Part shown: positions 11,171-22,489 of the stretch, one piece after another | Numbering within the stretch: the first letter of the stretch is position 1 | Layout: every line of letters starts with the position of its first letter | DNA from: Nissolia schottii | Taxonomy: Eukaryota > Streptophyta > Magnoliopsida > Fabales > Fabaceae | Length of the DNA stretch: 64,000 bases | Direction of reading: 5' to 3' | NCBI GenBank assembly: GCA_003254905.1 | Contig: QANU01007345.1 | Coordinates: 143,657 to 207,656 of the forward strand | Notes under the pieces: model-generated | Told to the model about the DNA's origin: nothing | Seen by the model: the letters and a program-made list of their open reading frames with translations, nothing else | Database searches by the model: none | Program-made: the position numbers and the translations under genes

Positions 11171-12451
11171 CGCATGTTACCATGTTCATCTCAAATTCCT
11201 TCCACTTTACTATTTTTCAGTCATTGTTTTCTCTGGCTACTCTTTTTGCTGAGTACTCCCTCAGTTCTCTCCGCAATGATGTGTTTTCAGAGTTTAAATT
11301 CTGTTGTCATGTATAATTATGTATAGAATATTGATTTTTTTTAATATATAGTGCAAATGTGCAGCATATGTTCCCTACTTCATAAAGGTTTTACAGTATA
11401 CAGCAGCCAAGTCTTGGAATGTCGTTTTTTGTTATTCCTCAATAATTTAACTTGATAATCCAATGTTCGATCATTTTTTTCTTCCAATTTGAACTAGCTT
11501 TATCAACAATATTTAAACCCCAATTCCCAACTAATATGATTTGAATCGAGTTGGTACATTATAAAAACATTTTGTTTATGCGATAACTACATGATTAAAT
11601 TACTATTAATTTTTTTTACACTAACAATGTATAAAAATTACACTCAAAAAAAATTATTCATGTTACCGATATGAAAATGAACTTATTTAAAACTAAACAA
11701 AGTTTAATTTGAGACTAACTTTAAAAGTTAATTTTGATACATATGTCAATAAGATAATATTTTAGATTCTATTTTACATCACTAGCAAACATTTTTATGC
11801 TTGCATTTTCTTTATTACAAAGTTCATACATGTAAAATATTCAATTAGATAATTGTATAAATTTATTTTATCAATGCATAAAAATTAAATTTATAAAATG
11901 TAAGATAAGATGATAATACCTCACCTGGTAAAGTAAATCAGTAGGGTCAATTCAATGGTATTAGCGGTTAAAGACTAAGATAACTTTCCTTAAGAGCATA
12001 ATAAGCGTTACACTTCAACATCACTAATATTAAAAAGAAAAAACTTATACAGTCAAGATAGATTTTTTTTACGTTAAATTTAAGATTCTTAAAAAGGGAG
12101 ACAATCTATCTAATATTTATCAATCAACTAATCCTATATTCCTAATTTGTAAGGTTAGTAAAGAAAAATTTATCTCATAATATTTTTATAATTTTTTTCT
12201 CTTTTTCAAAATCATTTTCTTTTAGTAAATTACCTTTTATTTTTTTTTCTACTCTCCTATTTCATTTATTTATATTTTTTCCCTTTCCGTTTTTTGTTTT
12301 TGTGGGATAAATCAAGTCGGTTAATATATTCTGTAGAGCCTCTTCGTCGCAAATCGATAATCCAGAGTCTTAACCCAGTTAACCCAATCCATCAGCATTA
12401 GCAGCGCCATAGCTTTGTTCTCAGGAGCTTCAATCCATCACTGTTGCAGAG
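11171..12451. other. P450 3' region and upstream region of the next gene
   Basis: The first about 200 bases are a likely P450 3' UTR. The middle is very AT-rich with long poly-T and poly-A tracts and no gene. The last about 110 bases (from about 12340) are less AT-rich and probably the 5' UTR of the downstream gene. No clear transposon boundary seen. Confidence 0.4.
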
Positions 12452-15400
12452 ATGGCTGGCAGAGAAGTTCGAGAATACACCAACCTCAGCGACCCCAAAG
12501 GTAAAAAATTTATAAATTTATAAATTTTTCATTATTATTTTCATTTAAGGATTGTTGTTCTTGTTGAATTTTGAATCTTTTGTGAATTTTGGTTACTGGG
12601 TATCTCTTAATTTTGGCAGATAAGAAATGGGGTAAGGGGAAAGACAAGATTGATGATGAAGACATTACTTTCCAACGCATGGTTGCAAAGGTTAGCGCAT
12701 TGAATCACCCTCCGTGTCTCTTCTTTTTACCTTCAATTCATCGTTCATATGTATATTTGATTTTGAGGCTAAATAAGGAGGAACCCTAGTTCTTCTTTGA
12801 AAAAAAATGTATTGGATTATATGTTGTAATGGGGTTTGGTGGAAATTAAAGTAAATTTAACTTCTATACCTATGATGCAGTTTCCGTGATAATTCATGAG
12901 GCTATGTTCTAATCTTCTATTACTCTTGCATGTCTTTCTTTAGTTGTTGTGTGCATGATGAGATAGCAACAATCTAGTAAGCTTTGTTGGTAGCTTCTCT
13001 TCACTCCACCATCCCTGAATGAAGAATTGAGTGAAGGGAGGTTGCGGATAGAATCAAAGCCCTACTAACTGTTTCTAATTTGGTTGTCTTAAGTGCTCAA
13101 AGAGCTTTGTCAGTGACTCTGTGTAAGAGTTTTGAGCCATCTGAGGATCTAACTATGTCATGCCATATGAGGTAGATTTGTTTATAGAGACCAACATATA
13201 TGCTTGTCTGCTGCATATCTAGTTCAAAAGGAAAAAGAAATGAGTTCTTAGTTCTAACTTATGACGTAGGGCAAAAGAAAAGTAGGGCAAGGGAATTCTG
13301 TTCTTTTGTGTTTGTTTTCTCTTATGGCTATATATAGTGTCTGTATCTACGTTGTGTTCAATTTTCAAGTAATTTTTGTGGCTTTGAGGGATTTTGCTGA
13401 TAACATGCCCCGGCAGGGATCTTGGCTTCCTGTACTGGGTGGCTAATGCAAGCAGATGCAGGAGGTGGCTGGGGAGCGTGGTGGTTACCTTCATGGACGA
13501 GGCGGTACATTTCTTTTCTATTGCTTTTGTGTTTTCTCTGTTACTTGTGCTCTGTCACTAGTTGCTTTTGTCTGCTTCTCTTATATTATGTTTAGTTTCT
13601 TTGGTCCTCTTTTAAAGTTTGAATATGCAGCCTTGGACAGTGATGACTTGCTCTATCTCAAGGAGCAGATGGAAGCCGAGGAGGATGCAGAACGGCTCCT
13701 GCGCCGCACTGAAAAGCGGGCTTTTGCAGCATTTAAGATATCCTTTTGTAGCCATGGCTACAGTTAAGGAGCTGTGTTTACTTCATCTTGGATTCAAATG
13801 GATTTTTATGTTCGTAGCCTATGTATATCTTGGTTTTCCTGTCTTGCATCTATAGTTCTTAATGTTTGATCAAAGTGATAATAATTTCATTATGGTGCTT
13901 GAAGACTAAGAAACTTACCATGGTTATCAAATCGTACAAATCAGAATCGTGTATCGTTGGTGATGGACCGATTCAATTTAGGGCTATGTGCACAGGATGT
14001 TGCTGCTGCGGTACGGGTTGCCATCGCTGCTGCATGCAAGTCGTCGCTTCTGGGCACAAGGCCGTCGTTGCTGCTCACGGGGTCATCGTCGCTGCTTCAT
14101 GCAGGGTCGTCTTCTCTTCAATACTGCTGCACACAGGTCGTGAATTCAGGTCTTTTATAACCCAAAGCCCTAAAGTCCCTGTTTTTCATTTTTCTTCCCT
14201 AAAAAAGAAAAAAAGAGGCAAAACGGTGTGTTTTGCTCCTACCCTCTTTTTGACCTAATATTATATAATTATAATTTCCATCCATCCATCCATCTATCTA
14301 TCTATCTATCTTTATATATTTTGGGACAGAGATAGACCGATCGGACATTATGTTCGCCAAGGGGAGTCGAACACAGCTCCAAGTGCTTAGCACAATGTAG
14401 GATCAACCACATATAATTATATAATATATAGTAATAGTGTAATTATATAATCTGTTAAAAACTGTTTTTCTCGTCACTCTGTCTCTCTACCCCTCTTCTG
14501 TGACCACTGTATGTTATTGGTTTTGTTAATTCTTAGTCTAAAATATCATTTTATTTATGGTATGTCATATATAAGGCAATAAGGTAATTTTTCATTGTAT
14601 TTTGGAATCTTACAATTCGATACGATTTACGACTCACAATTTTGAATTGCGATTTGATAACCACGAATCTTACCTTTTAAGGGTTGAGACTTAGATATTT
14701 GAGTAGCATCTTTCTTCTAGCTTGATGTTCTTTCTTTTTCCTAATTGCTAAAAGGAGATATTGTCTCTCTCATCTTGTCATTTAATTTATGATTCTCCTC
14801 CTTCCCATCCTTATTTTTTTTGCCTCCTCAGTTATCACTAAGGATTAAAGCACCAGATCCATAAAAATATGGTCACTCGATTTTTATTTTTATTTTTTTA
14901 AATGATTGTAGCTAATACTGCATTGATGGTTAAGTATTACCTGTTAAGTGACTATTTCTGTTACTTTGAAGTTGGTTAAGTGAAATTGAGATAATATAGG
15001 TTCGTTGACATTGGACACAGCTTAAATTAGGAATTTGAATTACTAAAATATTTATTTAAGCTATATGATTCTATCATTGTGTGACGGTTTATAGTCTTGA
15101 ATCTTGATTTCGGTGAATTAAAACCTCTTAAAATGTTATATTTTGAATATCATTGTCTGATCCAGATAATCTCTGCTGAATTGATTTATCCAAATGCAAC
15201 CTAGGCATTCCTAATTCCAAGATTCACTCAATTGCCTTTTCATATTCATATATTTTGTGAAAGCTATATTTGATGAACCTGGTAAACTTATTTTTTTCTT
15301 TATAAAATTGCATGTGCTTTTTAAGTTGTATGTATTCTTTTGTTTCCTTAACCAATGGATACAAAGCTGCAAGTTTAGCAGATTCTTCACCAGCATCAGC

Positions 15401-15853
15401 GCCATTGCCATTTCGTGTTGAGCCAAAGCCAAAGAGTGGGATCAGGTAGATCTTCTTCCACTTCTACCTTCTCCTACATGCATTTTGTTGGCATTTCCTG
15501 GTTTCAGTTCATAGAATGTAATGTATATATTTGTATTATATAGGCAGCAAGATCTGTTGAAAAAAGTTGTGGAGATTAAACCTAAGCGGCCGAGGACTGA
15601 TGGCAATCAGTCAATCCCATCTTCTGGTGATGTTCCTGTCCCAAATTGTAAGCCTGAGCATCATTGGTTGAAGGAGAATGAGCAGCCTTCATCGGGACCC
15701 AAGAAATCAGTGGATCAATCTTTGTCTGGATCGAAGAAGGAAGGGGAACGTCCTTCGTCGGCCTCGCGCGAAGCAGAAGCTCAGCCTAAGATTGATAACA
15801 GTGCTGGGGGATTATTGGGCTTGGCATATGCTAGTTCTGACGACGACGAATGA
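12452..15853 (+). CDS. Conserved charged, nuclear-type protein of unknown function (222 aa)
   Basis: Six exons: 12452–12500, 12620–12690, 13456–13504, 13631–13737, 15363–15445, 15544–15853, totalling 669 nt with a continuous frame to TGA. Intron 4 (13738–15362) is an AT–AC, U12-type intron; the others are GT–AG. The protein starts MAGREVREYTNLSDPK, then a Lys/Asp-rich stretch, a Glu-rich helix (YLKEQMEAEEDAERLLRRTE), a basic block (KKVVEIKPKRPR) and a Ser/Pro/Lys-rich tail ending GLLGLAYASSDDDE. The basic clusters and acidic tail suggest a nuclear protein. I do not recognise a named domain. The tail is reminiscent of NIP30/FAM192A-type proteins, but that is a guess. At exon 3 I chose the acceptor at 13454–13455 because it keeps MQEVAGERGG in frame; an alternative six bases downstream also stays in frame. 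Confidence 0.85.
14276..14312. repeat. Tetranucleotide microsatellite
   Basis: Tandem CATC units followed by tandem CTAT units (about nine copies in all), within the U12 intron. Confidence 0.9.
14325..14412 (-). repeat. tRNA-like (SINE-like) sequence in the U12 intron
   Basis: On the minus strand it reads GTGGTTGATCCTACATTG (box A-like), then GAGCTGTGTTCGACTCCCC (box B-like), spaced as in an RNA polymerase III internal promoter. No full cloverleaf could be drawn, so it is more likely a SINE head than a tRNA gene. Confidence 0.35.
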
Positions 15854-17686
15854 TCTGATGGCAGATCACCGCGTTCCTCGGTCGTATCTTTGTAGTTTAG
15901 TACAGAAAAGCTCAATTTCTTCAGGGCAACTATGAAATTGTCTAAAGTCAAGATGGCATAAAGAGTTCCCTGTAGTGTTAAGGCTGAAAAGATCAAAAGT
16001 GAAGTATTAGTGCATTTATGTACAACTAGATGAAAGATAATTTTGTGTGCGGTCATTGAAATCTTGAATGTGCCAGTTTTGTTTGTCTTGCCATCATTTC
16101 ATGGTTTTGGATTTTGTAAGTTAGCATTGATGGGTTGGCTTTAGAGCTTTCTGAGCAAAAAGCTAGTTATCTGAAGCTTGTTGTCCAAGTAGTATTTCCA
16201 TAATAAGCTTATCAAAATGTTTTTTGGAACATAAATTCCTGATGCAAGTTCAACAAAATCACCTATAAACACAGATAACCAACAAATTGGCACAGGCCTA
16301 AAGTCACTAGCTTTTTGCTTTCTGGTTTAATATTGTTTTATATCTTAGATGTTACTTCAACCTTAGTTGAGAATGTCAGAGCTTCTTTTCAACTAATGTT
16401 TAAAGAATACTTTGAGGTGTCCGTAGTGGTATAAGTGTATATGTATTTGGCCACTTTCTATTACTAAATGTGCATTTGAAACGCTAACCAAAATAGTGAT
16501 AAACGTTACATTCGTGCCTACAATATTAATGTTGTTATTATTATAACCCATATACTTTTCCATCCCTTGGCACCGTGATGGGGACATTTTTTTAACCTAA
16601 TAATTGGGGCATTGACTTTGAGACTATCTAGAAGATTTATTTATACTATCCTTTATCGAGTTTGAACTTATGTAACGTGTTTGTTTCTGTTTTCTCTAGA
16701 AGCTAAAGATTTCGTGACGGATCACGGACACCAATGTGAAACCAAAAAATAATAATAAAAGTAAATAAATATATTTTCTACGATATAAGTGACAATATAC
16801 GAAGGTTTGATTATAATACCACATAGCAATCCTCTATTTTAAATCATATGGTGATGTGACTTATATTATATACTTCCTCCACCCTTTGTTTACGAGTGGA
16901 CATTTCACATTTGGATCAAAGTTTGAAGGCTTATGCAAAATGAACATTACTAATCAAATGAGTTACTATATTAAACAATTTGAATAGCCAAGCGTAATAA
17001 TACCTTTATCCTTTAGCTTTACAATCAATTATATACTGAAATAATAGTAGTTGTTTATATAGCTGTTCTTCATTTTAGAAGCCAGCTTACGAAACTGTTG
17101 ATCAGTTGACCAAGCGCACGCACGCACCTCTGATTTGGTACTTGGCTTTCTCAAATATCATATAAAGATAATAAAAAAATGACACTTAAACGTATTAAAA
17201 TTAAAAGGCACAGACACTTTGTCACTTTTTTCACATATACCATAGACCTACTTATATGACTTATTTATATGACATAGGGGCTCATGATGTATGTGAAAGA
17301 TATGACAAGATGTCTACACATTTTAATATGTTCAAATAGCGCAACTCTAAAATAATATAATAAAATAAATTTTAAGATTTTACATTGTCATCAAATCATG
17401 CATGATAATATATGCAAAAGTGATTGATTTTTTGATGACATAACAATACATGATTAGATGAAAATTTAACAAGAATTTCTGCCAAAACCGTGTGTGGCAG
17501 TTTGAGTTTAAAAGACATTTTTCCATATAATACGTTCAATTTGAATGTCCAACTTTCAAAGCATAGCCAACAATATTTGCATATTGTTGACTGAACTCCA
17601 TCTTCTTCCATTTCTTTTGCACATGTTCTCATTTTCAATGTAAAACAATCTTAGAAAAAAAACCAGAAAAATACAGAACCACCCAG
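15854..17686. other. Intergenic between the U12-intron gene and the receptor kinase
   Basis: The first about 250 bases are probably 3' UTR. The rest is AT-rich and non-coding. It includes the upstream region of the receptor kinase, whose start codon follows an A-rich leader (about 17640–17686). No firm TATA box or repeat can be supported. Confidence 0.4.
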
Positions 17687-20600
17687 ATGACAATATCAAA
17701 TTCAAAACCATCATTTCACACTCTTTTTCTCACATTGTTCCTTTTCCTTCACCATTCAAACTCTCAGCCTCATAGCCTCTATGATCAAGAACATGAAGTC
17801 CTAATGAAGATAAAGCAATACCTTCAAAACACACCATCATTCCTCAGCAACTGGACACAATCATCAAACCCCTCTCACTGTTCTTGGCCTGAGATCAAAT
17901 GCACAAATGGTTCTGTCACTTCACTCACTCTCTCCAACAAAAACATCACCAAAGCAATGCCACCTTTCATCTGTGAAGAGCTCAAAAACCTCACACACAT
18001 TGACTTCAGCACCAACTTCATCCCTGGTGAGTTCCCAACACATCTCTACAACTGCTCAAAGCTTGAGTACCTTGACCTCTCAATGAACAACTTTAATGGC
18101 AAGGTTCCTCATGACATAGATAACTTATCTGAACTGAGATATCTAAATCTTGGTTCCACAAATTTCAATGGTGACATACCTTCTAGTATTGGAAGGTTGA
18201 AGGAATTGAGGGAGTTAAGGCTTCAGTATTGTCTTTTCAATGGCGCTGTCCCTTCTGAGATTGGAAACTTGTCCAATCTTGAGTACTTGGACTTGTCATC
18301 TAACTCCATGTTCCCTAGTTGGAAGTTATCATCCAACTTGACCCAATTGAGAAAATTGAAGGTCTTTTATGTCTATGGCACAAACTTGGTTGGGGAAATC
18401 CCAGAAAACATTGGAGAAATGATGGATTTGGAGAATTTGGACATGTCACAGAATGGTTTAACTGGTGGAATTCCTAAGGGTTTGTTCATGCTGAAGAATC
18501 TGAGCATTCTGTATCTTTACAAGAACAGTCTCTCTGGGGAGATACCTGATTTTGTTGAAGCATTCAATTTGACAGAACTTGATCTCTCAGAGAACAATCT
18601 CACAGGGAAAATACCTGGTGATCTAGGAAAGCTTCAAAAGTTGACTTGGTTGAGTTTGTCCATGAACAGCTTGTCAGGGGAGATACCGGAAAGTTTAGGC
18701 CTTCTTCCGGCCATGATCGATTTTCGCATGTTTTACAACAACTTAACAGGCACTCTTCCTCCTGATTTCGGCCGATACTCGAAGCTCGAATCCTTCCAGG
18801 TTTTTTCTAATAGTCTTACAGGAAAGTTACCAGAGAATTTGTGTTATCATGGCAAGTTACTTAATTTAACTGTTTATGGCAATAGTCTTACTGGCGAGCT
18901 TCCAGAGTCACTGGGAAATTGTAGCAGCCTGATGGATCTGAAAATTCATAACAATCAGTTCTCTGGCAACATTCCTAGTGGCCTTTGGACATCTTTCAAT
19001 TTGTCAAATTTCATGGTGAGCCATAACAATTTCACCGGTGTGCTCCCAAAAAGGCTGTCATCCAACGTTTCGCGATTTGAGATAAGTTACAATCGATTTT
19101 CCGGCCCAATTCCGGCTGGAGTGTCTTCTTGGACTAATTTGGTAGTGTTTGATGCAAGCAAGAACTACCTGAATGGGAGCATTCCACAAGAGATAACTTC
19201 TCTTCCAAGGCTAACAACTCTGTTGCTTGATCAGAACCGGCTCACCGGGCCGCTTCCATCAGATATAACTCATTGGAAGTCCCTAGTGACTCTCAATTTG
19301 AGCCAAAACCAACTCAATGGACAAATTCCACAAGCATTTGGCCAATTACCTGTCCTTAGCCAGCTTGATTTGTCACAAAACCAATTCACTGGCCAAGTTC
19401 CTTCTCAACTTCCAAGACTCACCTATCTCAATCTCTCATCCAATCATTTCACTGGGAAGGTTCCAAGTGAATTTGAAAATTCTGTGTATGCAACCAGCTT
19501 CTTGGACAATTCTGGCCTATGTGCTGATACACCAGTTCTAAACCTTACCTTGTGCAATTCTTCTAGCCCTCAAAGCTCAAGCAAGGGTTCATCTTGGTCT
19601 ATTCCTTTGGTTACAAGCCTTGTAATAGTAGCCTTCTTTCTAGCTTTGTTGGCATCATTCTTGATTATGAGGCTCTACAGGAAAAGAAAGCAAGGATTGG
19701 ATTACTCATGGAAGCTCATTTCCTTTCACAGGCTGAATTTCACAGTATCAGACATTGTTTTCTCAATGACTGAACAGAACATCATCGGCAGTGGTGGATA
19801 TGGCATGGTGTACCGGTTCGCTGTCCATGGTTTAGGCCATGTTGCTGTGAAGAAGATTTGGAATGAAAACAAGTTAGACCTTGAGAGCTCATTTCTTGCA
19901 GAAGTTAAGATATTGAGCAATATTCGGCATAACAACATTGTGAGGCTGTTGTGCTGCATTTCCAATGAGGAATCCATGCTCCTTGTTTATGAGTATATGG
20001 AAAATCATAGCCTAGATAGATGGCTTCACAAGAAGAGTGATAATAAGTCATCTCATGTTGTCCTTGGTTGGCCAAAGAGGTTGCAGATTGCCATAGGGAT
20101 TGCACAAGGTTTGAGCTACATGCACGATGATTGCTCACCACCTGTTGTTCATAGAGATGTGAAGACAAGCAACATTCTCTTGGATGCTAAATTCAATGCA
20201 AAAGTTGCTGATTTTGGTCTGGCTAGGATGTTGATGAAGCCTGGTCAACTCAACACCGTGTCAAATGTGATTGGATCATTTGGCTATATTGCTCCAGGTG
20301 AATGGCATGCCAACCTTCTTTGTTTAGAAATTATGTGCTCTCATAATAACAAGAAAAAATCTCTAGTACTAGAGAAATTCTAGAAAAATCTCGTCTTGGT
20401 CCATTCATTGTTTGATATATTAGTGAATGTTGGTTTAGAACATAAGGGTGGCCGACATTCACTAATGTATAAAATAATGAATGGATCCAAGCAAGAAATT
20501 CTAGTTGTTTCAAGAACAACTAAGAATTTCTTCTAGTTCTGTATCATTGAATGCTTCCGTGTGGACACATTCAATAGATCGAAATTAGAGAAATCTCTTG

Positions 20601-21095
20601 TTCTAAGAACAAATAATCTCCCCTTTTTGTATCCTTAGTAACAAATATAGTGCTTAGTCAAATTTTCATGCTTGGATTGCAGAATATCTTCAAACAACAA
20701 GAATCAGTGAAAAGATTGATGTCTTTAGCTTTGGGGTGATCCTATTGGAACTGACAACCGGTAAAGAAGCCAATTCTGAAGACCAACACTCATCTCTAGC
20801 TGAATGGGCATGGCACCACATTCAAATAGGAAGCAACATAGAAGAATTGCTAGACAAATATGTCATGGAACCAAGCTACTTGGATGAAATGTGCACAGTT
20901 TTCAAACTTGGGGTAATGTGTACTTCAACATTGCCTTCTAATAGGCCTTCTATGAAGGAGGCCCTGAAAGTATTGCTACTCTCTAGAGAACCATTTGCTC
21001 ATGGAAAGATGAAATTAGGCCAGGATGTTGTTCCACTTCTTAAGGATTCAAAAAGGGAGACTAGGTTGGATGTTATTGATGATTTGTTATGGTAG
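17687..21095 (+). CDS. LRR receptor-like kinase, HSL1/RLK5 type (1007 aa)
   Basis: Two exons, 17687–20297 and 20683–21095, joined at the codon of Glu in the kinase motif IAPE. Seen: a signal peptide (hydrophobic residues about 9–26), the LRR N-terminal cap with paired Cys, about 20 extracellular LRRs with many N-glycosylation sites, a transmembrane helix (about 638–662), then a kinase domain with glycine loop GSGGYGMVYR (about 699), Lys in VAVKKIW, HRDVKTSN (about 821), DFGLARM, and a subdomain VIII motif restored by splicing. It is an RD kinase with all catalytic residues, so probably active at the plasma membrane. Family knowledge: this subfamily (LRR XI) perceives secreted peptides such as IDA, CEP or CLE types; the ligand cannot be read from sequence. 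The single intron position in subdomain VIII is usual for the family. Confidence 0.95.
20395..20491. repeat. Strong hairpin inside the receptor kinase intron
   Basis: The left arm (20395–20433) and right arm (20452–20491) pair over about 40 positions with one bulge and a few mismatches that are mostly G–U-compatible. The loop is 18 nt. Landmarks are CCATTCATT on the left and AATGAATGG on the right, and TTAGTGAATG against CATTCACTAA. Further out, weaker complementarity (AGAAATTCTAG-like) continues. It may be a small fold-back element or a miRNA-like precursor. Confidence 0.7.
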
Positions 21096-22489
21096 TGATT
21101 GAAAAATTGGATTTCTAAGTATGTTAATGTTAGTCGCAGTTCTAGTTCATAAGTACATTGAATTGTAATTAAGAAAATGCAATATAATAGTAAGGAGATT
21201 AATTTGGTTATTTTTACTCGGTCATTCAATTGAGCGCTAGGTAAAATTGGTTGAGAATGAGTCTTTTTTCATTATTTAAAAAGTTTTAAATAATAACATA
21301 TAATTAAATGACAATATAAAATTCAATAAGAGTTATTTAAACACTTTAAATGTGGTAACCCTAATATTTATACGTTCAGACATTCTGTATTGAATGCCGT
21401 TAGAGTTGGAAACAGGGTGAGTAGATTTCATAGATTGTTATTGAACACATTTATTTTTCTTTTCACTCAATTAATCTTTTTTATGAATTGTTTGTTAATA
21501 TTATGCTTTATTTCAGACTATGTAAAATTGCATTTCACTTCAATTTTTTTGTGATTGATCACAAATGATCAGTTAAATTTTTGTTTTTATTTCTTTTTCC
21601 TGTGTTCTATTTTAAGTTAGTGAAATGACAAAAATAATAGCATCTTATATCTTATTTTTATTTTTTATACTCACTATTTTCTTTACAAAATTCTAAAGTA
21701 AGAAATAACAATTTATTATTTTTATAATTTTTACTATTTTCTTCACAAAATTTTTTAAATAACAATATTTGAGAGACATAACTCATCAACTTATCTATTC
21801 ATATAAATTAGCCTTGTTATTTTATTTTTTTATTTTGGCTTTAAAAAATGTCAAATATTATGGATAAAAACAAACAAGTTGATAAATAAGTTGATTCTTA
21901 AAAAAAAATTTATTTTTACACAAATAAGTAACTATGTTATTTTGGTTGTGTCCTAAGATTAAGGCGAGTGATTAGAAGAGATGAGAGAGAACAACTCATA
22001 ATTATCATGTCACTCCTAGCCATGAAGGAAGTGGTCGAAGGTACCAACATGATAACAGAAGAAATTTTTTGAAGAGAATTAAATTAGCATTTCTTTCAAT
22101 AACTATAGACAATTTTTAAGAATTAAATGTACACTTAACCCATTATTTTTTTGAGTTCTGCTACACGTATACCAAAAATCATATACCATACATGCACCTC
22201 GTACTTATATACATAAAATTTGTGTTTTAACTCATGTAATATTCGTGCACTTAATTAAGTATAGTTGAGAGTATCATTTACAAGTAATGTTTGTGCACTC
22301 GTGAGAATAAAGTTTGTGTATTATTAATGGTGCAGGTATGAACGCATAAAATTGGATATAAATGTAACATTTTTATATATTTTTTTTCCTGGGTCATGGC
22401 ATTAATCCTTGGAGCAAGGGGGAAAAGAAAAAAATACTAAGCCATAAAACAAGAACTCCGAAAACATAAGTAACAATCACAAATTCACA
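21096..22489. other. Intergenic AT-rich sequence
   Basis: Begins with the receptor kinase 3' region. The rest is dominated by T-rich and A-rich runs. No gene, RNA or bounded repeat recognised. The last about 100 bases precede the methyltransferase start and probably contain its leader. Confidence 0.4.

Larger units (their letters stand above)
13921..14662. mobile_element. Probable non-autonomous TIR transposon inside the U12 intron
   Basis: The left end TGGTTATCAAATCG is mirrored by CGATTTGATAACCA on the right. Inside both ends are further (A)ATCGTA/GATTCG-type subterminal repeats. CTTACC occurs just outside both ends and may be part of a target duplication. The interior is GC-richer, with a CTGCTG/GTCGTCG-rich stretch that produces spurious open frames at 13866–14258. 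Its superfamily is not certain. Confidence 0.45.
13738..15362 (+). other. U12-type AT–AC spliceosomal intron (1625 bp)
   Basis: The 5' splice site is ATATCCTTT immediately after the codon AAG, the consensus of minor (U12) introns. The branch site TTCCTTAAC lies at 15344–15352 and its branch A is 11 nt from the terminal AC at 15361–15362, the spacing expected for this class. No GT–AG alternative joins the flanking exons in frame as well. The intron also contains a TIR-bearing repeat and a tRNA-like repeat. Confidence 0.9.

Noticed and set aside
13866-14258. A 130-codon Cys/Ala-rich open frame
   Set aside because: It lies inside the U12 intron and a TIR-bearing repeat. The composition reflects CTGCTG-type repetition and no homology is recognisable.
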